NCBI GenBank assembly: GCA_948956705.1
Contig: CARCZS010000012.1
Span: 9,655 to 73,654 of the forward strand
DNA: 64,000 nucleotides
From: an uncultured Phocaeicola sp.
Lineage (GTDB): Bacteria > Bacteroidota > Bacteroidia > Bacteroidales > Bacteroidaceae
Direction: 5' to 3'
Shown here: piece by piece, positions 1-7,457 of the stretch
Position numbering within the stretch: position 1 is the first letter of the stretch
Layout of the letters: each line of letters opens with the position of its first letter
The notes under the pieces: model-generated
What the model was told of the DNA's origin: nothing
The model's input: only the letters and a program-made list of their open reading frames with translations
Database searches by the model: none
Translations under genes and position numbers: made by a program

Positions 1-2
1 AT

Positions 3-356
3 CTGGAAGGATTGGAGCCTATTTGCATGAATGGTATTTATGAAGCTTTTTGTGTAATTGTGGTTTTTCCTTTTCTTGTGTGGCTGGGGGCGTCGGGTAC
101 TACTACGGATAAGCAGTCTACAAAGATATGCAAGTTCTTGGGAGATATATCCTATCCGGTTTATGTAGTACATTATCCGTTGATGTATTTGTTCTACGCA
201 TGGTTGATTGAGAATAAACTTTATACATTGGGAGAAACTTGGTATGTAGCTGTGGGTGTTTTTGTTTTGAGTGTCATTTTGGCTTGCCTGTGTCTGAAAC
301 TGTATGATGAGCCTGTAAGAAAATGGCTGACTAAGAAGTTTCTTGCTCCCCAATAA
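3..356 (+). CDS. Acyltransferase-3 family membrane protein, C-terminal part (cut by left window edge)
   Basis: The reading frame is open from base 3, so this is the last ~117 residues of a longer protein. Three hydrophobic stretches are visible. The middle one holds YPVYVVHYPLM, like the SYxxYLxHxP motif of OafA/YrhL-type acyltransferases, and the end reads YDEPVRKWL, like the E-x-P-x-R-x-W-L closing motif of the same family. Such proteins transfer acetyl or other acyl groups to cell-surface sugars from within the inner membrane. The acceptor cannot be told from this fragment. It runs convergent to the Fur-like gene downstream. Confidence 0.75.
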   Translation: MEGLEPICMNGIYEAFCVIVVFPFLVWLGASGTTTDKQSTKICKFLGDISYPVYVVHYPLMYLFYAWLIENKLYTLGETWYVAVGVFVLSVILACLCLKLYDEPVRKWLTKKFLAPQ

Positions 357-447
357 AAATACTGTATTTCTTGATTGATGTTCATTAAAAGGGCGGATAC
401 TATATAAGAAAATATTACAGCTTTGAATAACAGACAATTAGATGAAT

Positions 448-474
448 GGCATCCGATCAGTAAATTCGGATGCC
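448..474. terminator. Possible hairpin between convergent genes
   Basis: A perfect 9-bp inverted repeat (448-456 with 466-474, arm GGCATCCGA) with a 9-base loop lies between the convergent acyltransferase and Fur-like genes. No clear U tract follows on either strand, so terminator function is a guess from position. Confidence 0.35.
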
Positions 475-528
475 TGCATTGGATTATATCAACTGGGCTT
501 TGGGGGTGATTTCCTTTTCTGGCAATAG

Positions 529-954
529 TTACACATGCTGATGAGAGCATTCCGAACATAGACCTTTCAGGACATAATTGATACTTTGTACGGTGAATCC
601 GGGAGGTAGTGTCACGATGGGCACGTGGATACTTTTCATACAAAACGTGCGGTGACAGTTCTCACAGTAGAAGTGAGTGTGGAGGTCGTCTACCTCACAA
701 TTGCAATCATTGCTGCAAACTGCATATTTTAACGATCCTGTACCGTCATCAATGCCATGAATCAGATGATGGGCTAAAAAAAGGGTTATGGTGCGGTAGA
801 TGGTTGATTTGTCTACCGTATCCAATTCGTTTTCCAAATCCAACAGTGAAAATGCTTCTTTGTGCTGCATCATGGTTTTTAGAATAAGCAGACGTATGGC
901 TGTCGGTTTGATTTCCCGCTGTTCCAGTTTTTTTAAATAGATTGTTTCATTCAT
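529..954 (-). CDS. Fur-family metal-responsive transcriptional regulator
   Basis: This 141-residue protein has the Fur layout: an N-terminal winged helix with recognition segment DKSTIYRTITLF (48-59), then a metal and dimer domain with HTHFYCENC (92-100) and C133-x2-C136, the two Cys pairs of the structural zinc site. It follows the P1B ATPase gene by 13 bases and is probably cotranscribed with it, so a zinc/cadmium-linked regulator (Zur-like, or controlling the pump) is the natural inference. Fur, Zur and PerR cannot be separated safely from sequence alone. Confidence 0.88.
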   Translation of the reverse strand: MNETIYLKKLEQREIKPTAIRLLILKTMMQHKEAFSLLDLENELDTVDKSTIYRTITLFLAHHLIHGIDDGTGSLKYAVCSNDCNCEVDDLHTHFYCENCHRTFCMKSIHVPIVTLPPGFTVQSINYVLKGLCSECSHQHV

Positions 955-967
955 AGGTCAAATCATT

Positions 968-2686
968 TTATTCTTTCCATTTCTGTATTCTCATTGCATT
1001 AAAAATGGCGAGTAAAGCTACGCCTACATCTGCAAATATGGCTTCCCACATAGTGGCCATTCCGCCGGCTCCCAATAGCAATACTAACAATTTCACTCCG
1101 AATGCCATTGATATATTTTGCCATACGATGCGATGGGTCTGTTTCCCTATTTTTATAGCTTCCGCCACTTTACTGGGTTGGTCTGTTTGTATCACTACAT
1201 CCGCAGTTTCTATAGCAGCGTCACATCCTAGGCCACCCATGGCAATCCCAACATCGCTGAGTGCCAGTACGGGAGTATCATTGATACCGTCTCCTACAAA
1301 AGCTACACGATTTTCAGAATTTGCTTTTAATTGTTCTAAATGTGCTACCTTACCTTCGGGTAGTAAATCGCCGAAAGCCTGTGTGACACCTATCTTTTCG
1401 GCTAAATTAGAAACAATTGTCTGTTTGTCTCCCGATAATATTTGAATATTATTAATATTTAAGTCTTTCAGTTCGCGGATGGCTTGTACAGCATCTGGTT
1501 TTGGTGTATCCGCCAATGAAAGATATCCCAAATATTTGTTTTCCATTGCACATAACACGATTGTTTCTGTCATGTCGCTGATTTCATAGGGAAAAGAGAT
1601 GCCGTATTTTGATAATAACCGTGCATTTCCTACATATACTTCTTTACCGTTTGTTACGGCTTTTATTCCATATCCGGCAAATTCGGTTATTTTCAGTGAC
1701 GAGTTAAGGGATATACTTTGTTCTTCTGCATATTTGACAATGGCTTTTGCGATAGGATGATTGCTGAAACTCTCTATAGAGGCGATAAGTTGAAGCAGTT
1801 CTTTTTGCGAAACACCTTCGGCTGCCGATATTGCCTGGACACTGAATACACCTTGGGTGAGTGTTCCGGTTTTATCGAATACTACGGTGTTTATTTGGGT
1901 TATGGCATCTAGATAATTACCCCCTTTGAAAAGAATCCCTTTGTGAGATGCGGCACCAATACCTCCAAAGTATCCTAATGGAATGCTGACCACTAATGCG
2001 CAAGGACATGATATGACTAGGAATACTAAAGCCCGATAGAACCAATCATCAAAAACAAAAATGAATTCAGGTTTTATCAGAGAGTATAAATAGGGGAGTA
2101 TGACAACTAGTATCGCCAGTCCTGTCACTATCGGTGTATAAATTCGTGCAAAACGGCGGATAAATAATTCGGCAGGGGCTTTTCTTTCTGCTGCATCTTG
2201 TACTAAAGTGAGGATACGTGCTAACGTACTTTGATCATACGGTTTGTTTACTTTGATTCGTACCACCTTATCTGAAGCGATCATTCCTGCTAAAACTTCT
2301 TCTTGTTTATATAGAGTCCGGGGAACACTTTCTCCGGTTAGGGCGGCCGTATTAAATGAAGCGGAATCTTCCAGCAAAAATCCGTCTAGAGGTACTTTTT
2401 CTCCAACTTTTACTTCAATGGTTTCTCCTGGCTGTACTTTTTCCGGTACTGTTATTTTATATGTGTTGTTATATATTACAGTGGCTGTTTCGGGACGTAC
2501 ATCCAATAATGCTTTGATGTCGCTGCGTGCTTTGTGTACAGCTTTGTGTTGGAACCATTCACCTATGAGATAGAACAGAATAACGGCAATACCTTCCCAG
2601 TATTCTCCTAGATAGAATGCTCCTGATACAGCTATTCCCATTAAAGTGAATTCATTGAAAACTGATTCTAATTTTATTTTTTTCAT
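968..2686 (-). CDS. Heavy-metal P1B-type ATPase (Zn/Cd/Pb class), short N-terminus
   Basis: A metal-efflux ATPase of 572 residues. The dephosphorylation motif TGES is at 117-120, the transport-site CPC at 227-229, phosphorylation Asp271 in DKTGT, HP at 310-311 and GDGIND at 465-470. Asp553 in the last helix (FADVG) matches the P1B-2 Zn/Cd/Pb class. The protein begins just before what aligns with helices 3-4 of ZntA. No HMA domain and no first two helices are present, and there is no room for them because a divergent gene starts 97 bases away. The Fur-like gene follows by 13 bases. A -7 box lies at 2709-2716. Inner membrane. Confidence 0.92.
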   Translation of the reverse strand: MKKIKLESVFNEFTLMGIAVSGAFYLGEYWEGIAVILFYLIGEWFQHKAVHKARSDIKALLDVRPETATVIYNNTYKITVPEKVQPGETIEVKVGEKVPLDGFLLEDSASFNTAALTGESVPRTLYKQEEVLAGMIASDKVVRIKVNKPYDQSTLARILTLVQDAAERKAPAELFIRRFARIYTPIVTGLAILVVILPYLYSLIKPEFIFVFDDWFYRALVFLVISCPCALVVSIPLGYFGGIGAASHKGILFKGGNYLDAITQINTVVFDKTGTLTQGVFSVQAISAAEGVSQKELLQLIASIESFSNHPIAKAIVKYAEEQSISLNSSLKITEFAGYGIKAVTNGKEVYVGNARLLSKYGISFPYEISDMTETIVLCAMENKYLGYLSLADTPKPDAVQAIRELKDLNINNIQILSGDKQTIVSNLAEKIGVTQAFGDLLPEGKVAHLEQLKANSENRVAFVGDGINDTPVLALSDVGIAMGGLGCDAAIETADVVIQTDQPSKVAEAIKIGKQTHRIVWQNISMAFGVKLLVLLLGAGGMATMWEAIFADVGVALLAIFNAMRIQKWKE

Positions 2687-2708
2687 TGTTTCTTTTTATT
2701 TATGACAA

Positions 2709-2716
2709 CAAAGATA
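2709..2716 (-). promoter_or_regulatory. Bacteroidales -7 promoter element of the ATPase-fur operon
   Basis: TATCTTTG on the minus strand matches TAnnTTTG and lies 22 bases before the ATPase start codon. This supports the short N-terminus of that protein being its real start. Confidence 0.6.
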
Positions 2717-2783
2717 GCGGAAAGAAGATGCAACTAAATTGCAAATTATATTGTACCTTTACATCGGGTAATTTTTTATATAC

Positions 2784-3602
2784 ATGAAAAAACGATATTG
2801 GGCTTTTTTGATAGGAAGCTGGTGTTTGTCTGTAGGAATGCAGGCAGCTAAGGTGGATACTTTGTCGGTACATAGCGATGCAATGAATAAAGAGGTTCAG
2901 GTAATTACCATCTGTCCGGATAAAGCCATGGCAGGTGAAAAATGTCCCGTACTTTATCTGCTTCACGGATATGGGGGCAATGCGGGAACATGGCTCGGGA
3001 TAAAACCGGAATTACCTCGGATAGCTGATAAGGAAGGAATCATTTTTGTTTGTCCGGACGGGAAGAACAGTTGGTATTGGGACAGCCCTTTGAACAAGGA
3101 GTACCGTTATGAAACATTCGTGTCAAAAGAATTGGTGAACTATATTGATAAGAATTTTACTACGAAAGCGGAGAGAGGGGGACGTGCTGTCACCGGGTTA
3201 AGTATGGGTGGTCATGGAAGTTTATGGTTATCCATCCGTCATAAAGATGTCTTTGGAGGAGGAGGTAGTATGAGTGGAGGTTTAGATATCCGTCCGTTTC
3301 CCAATAATTGGGAGATGAAGAAGCAATTAGGTGAAGAAGCGAGCAACAAGCAGAGATGGGACGAACATACGGTAATTAATCAGTTGGATAAGATAAAGAA
3401 TGGTGATTTGGCTGTTATAATAGATTGCGGTTGTGATGATTTTTTTCTGGAAGTGAATAAGGCTGTACACGAAAAACTGTTGAAGAAGAAAATAAATCAT
3501 GACTTTATCATCCGTCCGGGTGGGCATACAGGCAGGTATTGGAATAATGCCATAGACTATCAAATACTATTTTTCAGTAAGTTCTTTAATAAATCGAAAT
3601 AA
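2784..3602 (+). CDS. Secreted esterase D-like alpha/beta hydrolase
   Basis: A 272-residue protein with an N-terminal signal sequence (about 1-21), then an esterase D-type (PF00756) fold. The oxyanion segment is LYLLHGYGG (57-65), the nucleophile elbow GLSMGG puts Ser at 140, the acid is probably Asp218 or Asp219 in DCGCDDFF, and the base is His248 in RPGGH. Relatives cleave short acyl or feruloyl esters and act in the periplasm or on the surface. The substrate is not visible. It precedes the SDR gene by 4 bases, so the two are likely one transcript. A near-consensus -7 box (TACCTTTA, 2754-2761) is upstream. Confidence 0.87.
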   Translation: MKKRYWAFLIGSWCLSVGMQAAKVDTLSVHSDAMNKEVQVITICPDKAMAGEKCPVLYLLHGYGGNAGTWLGIKPELPRIADKEGIIFVCPDGKNSWYWDSPLNKEYRYETFVSKELVNYIDKNFTTKAERGGRAVTGLSMGGHGSLWLSIRHKDVFGGGGSMSGGLDIRPFPNNWEMKKQLGEEASNKQRWDEHTVINQLDKIKNGDLAVIIDCGCDDFFLEVNKAVHEKLLKKKINHDFIIRPGGHTGRYWNNAIDYQILFFSKFFNKSK

Positions 3603-3606
3603 TAAA

Positions 3607-4365
3607 ATGGATAAGATTGTTTTTATCACAGGAGCTTCCAGCGGTATCGGTGCCGGATGCGCTCGCAAGTTTGCTTCACAGGGAGCAAGTTTGATTTTAA
3701 ATGCCCGTAACGTAAATAAACTGAGTGCATTGAAAGAAGAATTAGAAAAGCAATATGGTGCGAAAATATATTTGCTTCCTTTTGACGTGCGCGACCGTAA
3801 AGCGGCAACGTCTGCTTTGGAATCATTGCCCAAGGAATGGCAATCCATTGATATATTGGTGAATAATGCTGGGTTGGTTATCGGTACGGATAAAGAACAG
3901 GAAGGCAGTCTGGATGAGTGGGATATTGTCATAGATACTAATATTAAGGCTTTGCTGGCAATGACACGCCTGATCGTACCGGGAATGGTGGAACGTAAAC
4001 GAGGACATATTATTAATATTGGTTCTATTGCCGGAGATGCTGCTTATCCGGGAGGTAGTGTGTATTGTGCTACAAAGGCTGCTGTGAAAGCTTTATCGGA
4101 TGGACTGCGTATAGATTTAGTTGATACTCCATTGAGAGTGACTAATATCAAACCGGGGCTGGTGGAAACAAATTTTTCAGTTGTTCGTTTCCGGGGAGAT
4201 AAGGAAAAGGCGGATAATGTATATAAAGGCATTCGTCCATTGACGGGAGATGATATTGCGGAAACGGTTTATTTTGCAGCTTCCGTACCGGAATATATGC
4301 AGATTGCAGAAATGTTGGTTATGCCTACTAATCAAGCTACAGGGACAATTGTTTCACGTAAATAA
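3607..4365 (+). CDS. SDR-family NADP-dependent oxidoreductase (YdfG-like)
   Basis: A classical short-chain dehydrogenase of 252 residues: cofactor motif TGASSGIG (8-15), NNAG (86-89), catalytic Ser140 and Tyr153-x3-Lys157 in YCATK. The basic residue after the second strand (NARN) suggests NADP. Overall resemblance is to YdfG-type 3-hydroxy acid (serine/allo-threonine) dehydrogenases. Substrate is an inference. Cytoplasmic; last gene of the esterase-SDR unit, followed by a strong hairpin. Confidence 0.9.
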   Translation: MDKIVFITGASSGIGAGCARKFASQGASLILNARNVNKLSALKEELEKQYGAKIYLLPFDVRDRKAATSALESLPKEWQSIDILVNNAGLVIGTDKEQEGSLDEWDIVIDTNIKALLAMTRLIVPGMVERKRGHIINIGSIAGDAAYPGGSVYCATKAAVKALSDGLRIDLVDTPLRVTNIKPGLVETNFSVVRFRGDKEKADNVYKGIRPLTGDDIAETVYFAASVPEYMQIAEMLVMPTNQATGTIVSRK

Positions 4366-4388
4366 AAGAGGTGGACAGAGATATAAAT

Positions 4389-4418
4389 AAAGGCGGCCCT
4401 TTAATAAAAGCCGCCTTT
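4389..4418 (+). terminator. Rho-independent terminator after the SDR gene
   Basis: A perfect 9-bp stem (4389-4397 with 4410-4418, arm AAAGGCGGC) with a 12-base loop and a T-rich tail. It sits between convergent genes and could work in both directions. Confidence 0.75.
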
Positions 4419-4460
4419 ATTCTTACTTTCTCATTTTACCTTCTTACCTTAAAAAAACAA

Positions 4461-4709
4461 TTATAATTCAATAATCAATGATTGACGTGCACCGACTGTC
4501 ATATTTTTGGTAAGGTCAATTTTTTTGCCACTGATAAGTTCTTTACCGCTTTTTGAATCATTTGTCATTATGCGGTAGTGGTCATTTGCCACCACTTGTT
4601 CGGCATCGGTGCTGTTTAGGACAATGAGTTCAGTTTTCCCAGAATTAGTACGTGCGTACATATATATTCCGTGTTGGGGAATATGGTACTTAACTGTTTT
4701 CTTTTCCAT
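4461..4709 (-). CDS. Stand-alone cyclomaltodextrinase C-terminal-like domain
   Basis: An 82-residue protein whose pattern (HGIYMYARTNSGKTELIVLN, then a GKKIDL and an I-I-E-L end) matches the beta-sandwich that closes Bacteroidetes GH13 neopullulanases and cyclomaltodextrinases (PF10438-like). No catalytic domain is encoded upstream: the frame is bounded by its own -7 box (4741-4748) and a spaced ATG, so it looks expressed rather than a random shard. There is no signal peptide. It may be a relic of a larger amylase gene or a small protein in its own right; the role is unknown. Confidence 0.65.
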   Translation of the reverse strand: MEKKTVKYHIPQHGIYMYARTNSGKTELIVLNSTDAEQVVANDHYRIMTNDSKSGKELISGKKIDLTKNMTVGARQSLIIEL

Positions 4710-4740
4710 CTTCGTTTAATTTAGTTTGGTTTTACGGCGG

Positions 4741-4748
4741 CAAATTTA
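4741..4748 (-). promoter_or_regulatory. -7 element of the orphan C-terminal-domain gene
   Basis: TAAATTTG on the minus strand fits TAnnTTTG and lies 31 bases before the ATG at 4709. Confidence 0.5.
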
Positions 4749-4827
4749 TATGTTTTTCAGCATATCTTATATAACTAATCGTTCAAAAATCATAATAAAT
4801 CATTCATTTCTTAATCTATATCAATAA

Positions 4828-4863
4828 AAAATCCTCTTCCACATATTAGTTGAAGAGGATTTT
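4828..4863 (-). terminator. Terminator of the methylmalonyl-CoA decarboxylase operon
   Basis: A perfect 12-bp stem (4828-4839 with 4852-4863) with a 12-base loop, followed on the minus strand by a run of T. It lies 20 bases past the beta-subunit stop. Confidence 0.85.
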
Positions 4864-4883
4864 ATTTATTGTTGTTCAATGAA

Positions 4884-6053
4884 TTACATCAAGAACCCAA
4901 GTAAAATACCGGCAGCTACGGCAGAACCGATTACACCGGCTACGTTGGGACCCATGGCATGCATCAGCAAGTAGTTGGTAGGATCATATTCCAGACCGAT
5001 AACCTGAGAGATACGTGCCGAGTCAGGAACAGCAGATACACCGGCATTACCGATAAGCGGATTGATTTTGTTATCCTTACCTAATACCAAGTTGAATATC
5101 TTTACGAAGATAACTCCCGAAGCGGTAGCAATGATGAATGACAATGCACCCAGCGCGAAAATCAAAATCGAATCAATAGTAAGGAATTCTGAAGCTTGTG
5201 TGGAAGCACCTACTGTCAATCCTAATAAGATGGTAATGGTATCAATCAGCGGACCGCGGGCAGTTTCTGCCAAGCGACGGGTTACACCGCTTTCTTTCAA
5301 TAAGTTACCAAAGAAAAGCATACCCAATAGAGGCAGACCCGACGGAACCAGAAAACAAGTAAGCAACAAACCAATGATAGGGAACATTACTTTTTCTGTA
5401 TGAGAAACGACGCGTGGTGGTTTCATACGGATCAAACGTTCGTGCTTGGTAGTGAGCAGACGCATGATAGGTGGCTGGATAACCGGTACCAATGCCATGT
5501 ATGAATAGGCAGATACCGCAATAGCTCCCATCAGGTTAGGCGCCAGTTTGGATGAAAGGAAGATTGCTGTCGGACCATCCGCACCACCGATGATGCCGAT
5601 AGCACCAGCCTGCATCGGATCAAAGCCCATTGCCAATGCAATCATGTATGCACCGAAAATACCAAACTGTGCGGCAGCACCAATCAACATCAGTTTAGGA
5701 TTTGAAATCAATGCCGAGAAATCCGTCATTGCACCGATACCTAAAAAGATAAGTGGTGGATACCATCCGGAGGTAACTCCTTGATATAAAATATTAAGAA
5801 CAGAACCTTCCTCATAGATGCCGACTTTCAGTCCGGCTTCCATGTTGAAAGGAATATTACCGATCAAGATACCGAAACCGATAGGAATGAGCAACATCGG
5901 CTCAAATTCCTTGGCCACGGCAAGGTATATGAAGAATAAACCTATCAGGATCATTACGATATGACCAACAGTAGCATTGGCAAAACCCGTATATGTCCAA
6001 AAGTCAGCTAGGTTATTCCCTAAAAAGTTGATAAATTCTCCCATATTATTCAA
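4884..6053 (-). CDS. mmdB: Sodium-pumping decarboxylase beta subunit (methylmalonyl-CoA decarboxylase)
   Basis: A very hydrophobic 389-residue protein of the OadB/MmdB/GcdB family. It decarboxylates carboxybiotin and exports Na+ across the inner membrane. Family signatures include GGADGPTAIFLSSKLAPN, with the essential Asp in GADG, and near the C-terminus VSAVPDSARISQ and AMGPNVAGVIGSAVAAG. The gene overlaps the biotin-carrier gene by 8 bases and ends the operon. The epimerase and carboxyltransferase upstream point to methylmalonyl-CoA rather than oxaloacetate as substrate. Confidence 0.93.
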   Translation of the reverse strand: MNNMGEFINFLGNNLADFWTYTGFANATVGHIVMILIGLFFIYLAVAKEFEPMLLIPIGFGILIGNIPFNMEAGLKVGIYEEGSVLNILYQGVTSGWYPPLIFLGIGAMTDFSALISNPKLMLIGAAAQFGIFGAYMIALAMGFDPMQAGAIGIIGGADGPTAIFLSSKLAPNLMGAIAVSAYSYMALVPVIQPPIMRLLTTKHERLIRMKPPRVVSHTEKVMFPIIGLLLTCFLVPSGLPLLGMLFFGNLLKESGVTRRLAETARGPLIDTITILLGLTVGASTQASEFLTIDSILIFALGALSFIIATASGVIFVKIFNLVLGKDNKINPLIGNAGVSAVPDSARISQVIGLEYDPTNYLLMHAMGPNVAGVIGSAVAAGILLGFLM

Positions 6054-6480
6054 TAATTACAAGGTCAGTACCTTCGAGAACGGATTCTCCTTTACTTACA
6101 TTGATTGCGGTGATCTTGCCGTCTTTGTCTGCATTGATGTTATTTTCCATCTTCATAGCTTCAAGGATAATGATGGTTTGCCCCTTTTTTACGGTATCAC
6201 CCACATTTACCTTGATATCAAGGATTACTCCCGGCAACGGAGATTTAACGCCCGATTTACCTGTAGAAGTTGCAGCAGGCTTTACTACTGTAGCTGGTGC
6301 CGGAGCAGGGCTGGTTGATACAGGACGAACTACCGGTTTCACTACAGCTTTCGGAGCTTTTTCCATTTCCACTTTGTAAGGAGTACCGTTCACTTCAACA
6401 TGAGCGATATTGTCTTCTATATCTCCAATGGCAACTTTGTATACGTTACCGTTGATCTTATATTTATATTCTTTCATCAT
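6046..6480 (-). CDS. mmdC: Biotin carboxyl carrier subunit of methylmalonyl-CoA decarboxylase
   Basis: 144 residues in three parts: a small N-terminal domain (1-42), a Pro/Ala/Val-rich flexible linker (43-75) and a biotinyl domain (78-144). Biotin is expected on Lys110 in EAMKMEN. The carrier shuttles the carboxyl group from the carboxyltransferase to the membrane beta subunit. It sits between the gamma-like and beta-subunit genes and overlaps the latter by 8 bases, which suggests translational coupling. Confidence 0.93.
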   Translation of the reverse strand: MMKEYKYKINGNVYKVAIGDIEDNIAHVEVNGTPYKVEMEKAPKAVVKPVVRPVSTSPAPAPATVVKPAATSTGKSGVKSPLPGVILDIKVNVGDTVKKGQTIIILEAMKMENNINADKDGKITAINVSKGESVLEGTDLVIIE

Positions 6481-6500
6481 TTTATCTTTTTATTGGTGAC

Positions 6501-7436
6501 TTACTTTTTGTGGGGAGTTTCACGCAAGGTATAAATCTTGGAACTCCACGGTGAATAACTACGTTTTACACGGGTAATGGTAAGAACGGTTTCTTCCACG
6601 TCATGTACATCGCTTTGCATTTCATGCATGGCCATGGCGATAGCGGCGAATACTTCGCCCGGAGCTTCACCCAATTTCTTTTCTTTGGCTTCTTGCTTGT
6701 CGGTAATACCTTTTACCTTCATGGCATTGCGCTTGCTCAGGTTTACAGAAATCTTACCTACACATTTGAAGAGAATGAAAAGTAAAAGAAGACCGCAGAA
6801 TACAACGCTCATAGCAGAGATGGCCATACCGATACCACTACCGTCATGTTCTTCGAATTTTTCCATCTTTGCATGACTGTTGATAGTCTTGTTATTGGTG
6901 CTCGGAGTCACATATTTGTCTGCGCTGGAACCTTTCACCTCCCATTCATTTGCTGCGTCGCTGACACGTGCGTATGATTGGTTTGCTTGCAATGTGCCTG
7001 CCGGAACAATAATCTGATCCAATAATTTTTTGCCTGAATCATACAATCCAATCCAATTGTCGGTTGCGGCATTCAGTGTGAAATTAGTGTGGAAAGTACC
7101 GCGGTTGGGTTCGCCGTCTGCCCAGAATAAAGCGTGCTGGCGAGGTTTGACCAAAGTCAATACATCACCTTTAGGGATAAAATAAGTAGCAGTATCTCCA
7201 GGCTGGCTGCTCACCTTCAGTAAACAACCGGCAAGGTCTGCGCTACCAAATGATCTGTTGAATATTTCAATCCATGCGCTGTGTACTCCGTAGTCATCCT
7301 GGAAATTGCTTTCATTTTCAATCAGCACTTCATTCAGTACCAGCTTGGTGTTCGATTTCTGTTCTCCACAAGAACATAACCCCACCATCAGCAGCAAAGA
7401 AAGGAATATTCCTATATTTAATTTCTTCATGTTCAA
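6501..7436 (-). CDS. Lamin-tail domain lipoprotein fused to OadG-type gamma subunit
   Basis: 311 residues. A lipoprotein signal ends in LCSC (Cys23). A lamin-tail-like beta-sandwich follows (about 32-160: LVLNEVLIEN, WIEIFNRS, then GLYDSGKKLLDQI). A single membrane helix (about 205-230) and a cytoplasmic tail come last. The membrane and tail part corresponds to OadG, the small subunit that anchors the pump. So the usual ~80-residue gamma subunit here carries a large periplasmic domain. Gene order (carboxyltransferase, this gene, biotin carrier, beta) supports the role. The lamin-tail domain's function is unknown; cell-envelope anchoring is a guess. Confidence 0.8.
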   Translation of the reverse strand: MNMKKLNIGIFLSLLLMVGLCSCGEQKSNTKLVLNEVLIENESNFQDDYGVHSAWIEIFNRSFGSADLAGCLLKVSSQPGDTATYFIPKGDVLTLVKPRQHALFWADGEPNRGTFHTNFTLNAATDNWIGLYDSGKKLLDQIIVPAGTLQANQSYARVSDAANEWEVKGSSADKYVTPSTNNKTINSHAKMEKFEEHDGSGIGMAISAMSVVFCGLLLLFILFKCVGKISVNLSKRNAMKVKGITDKQEAKEKKLGEAPGEVFAAIAMAMHEMQSDVHDVEETVLTITRVKRSYSPWSSKIYTLRETPHKK

Positions 7437-7457
7437 TTCTCAATTTTTAATTTTTAA

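Noticed and set aside
1005..1445. 146-codon frame opposite the P1B ATPase
   Set aside because: It is the complement of a highly conserved enzyme, with no promoter or family resemblance of its own.
4461..4709. Idea that the 82-residue gene is a toxin or antitoxin
   Set aside because: Its sequence matches the cyclomaltodextrinase C-terminal sandwich and there is no partner gene.
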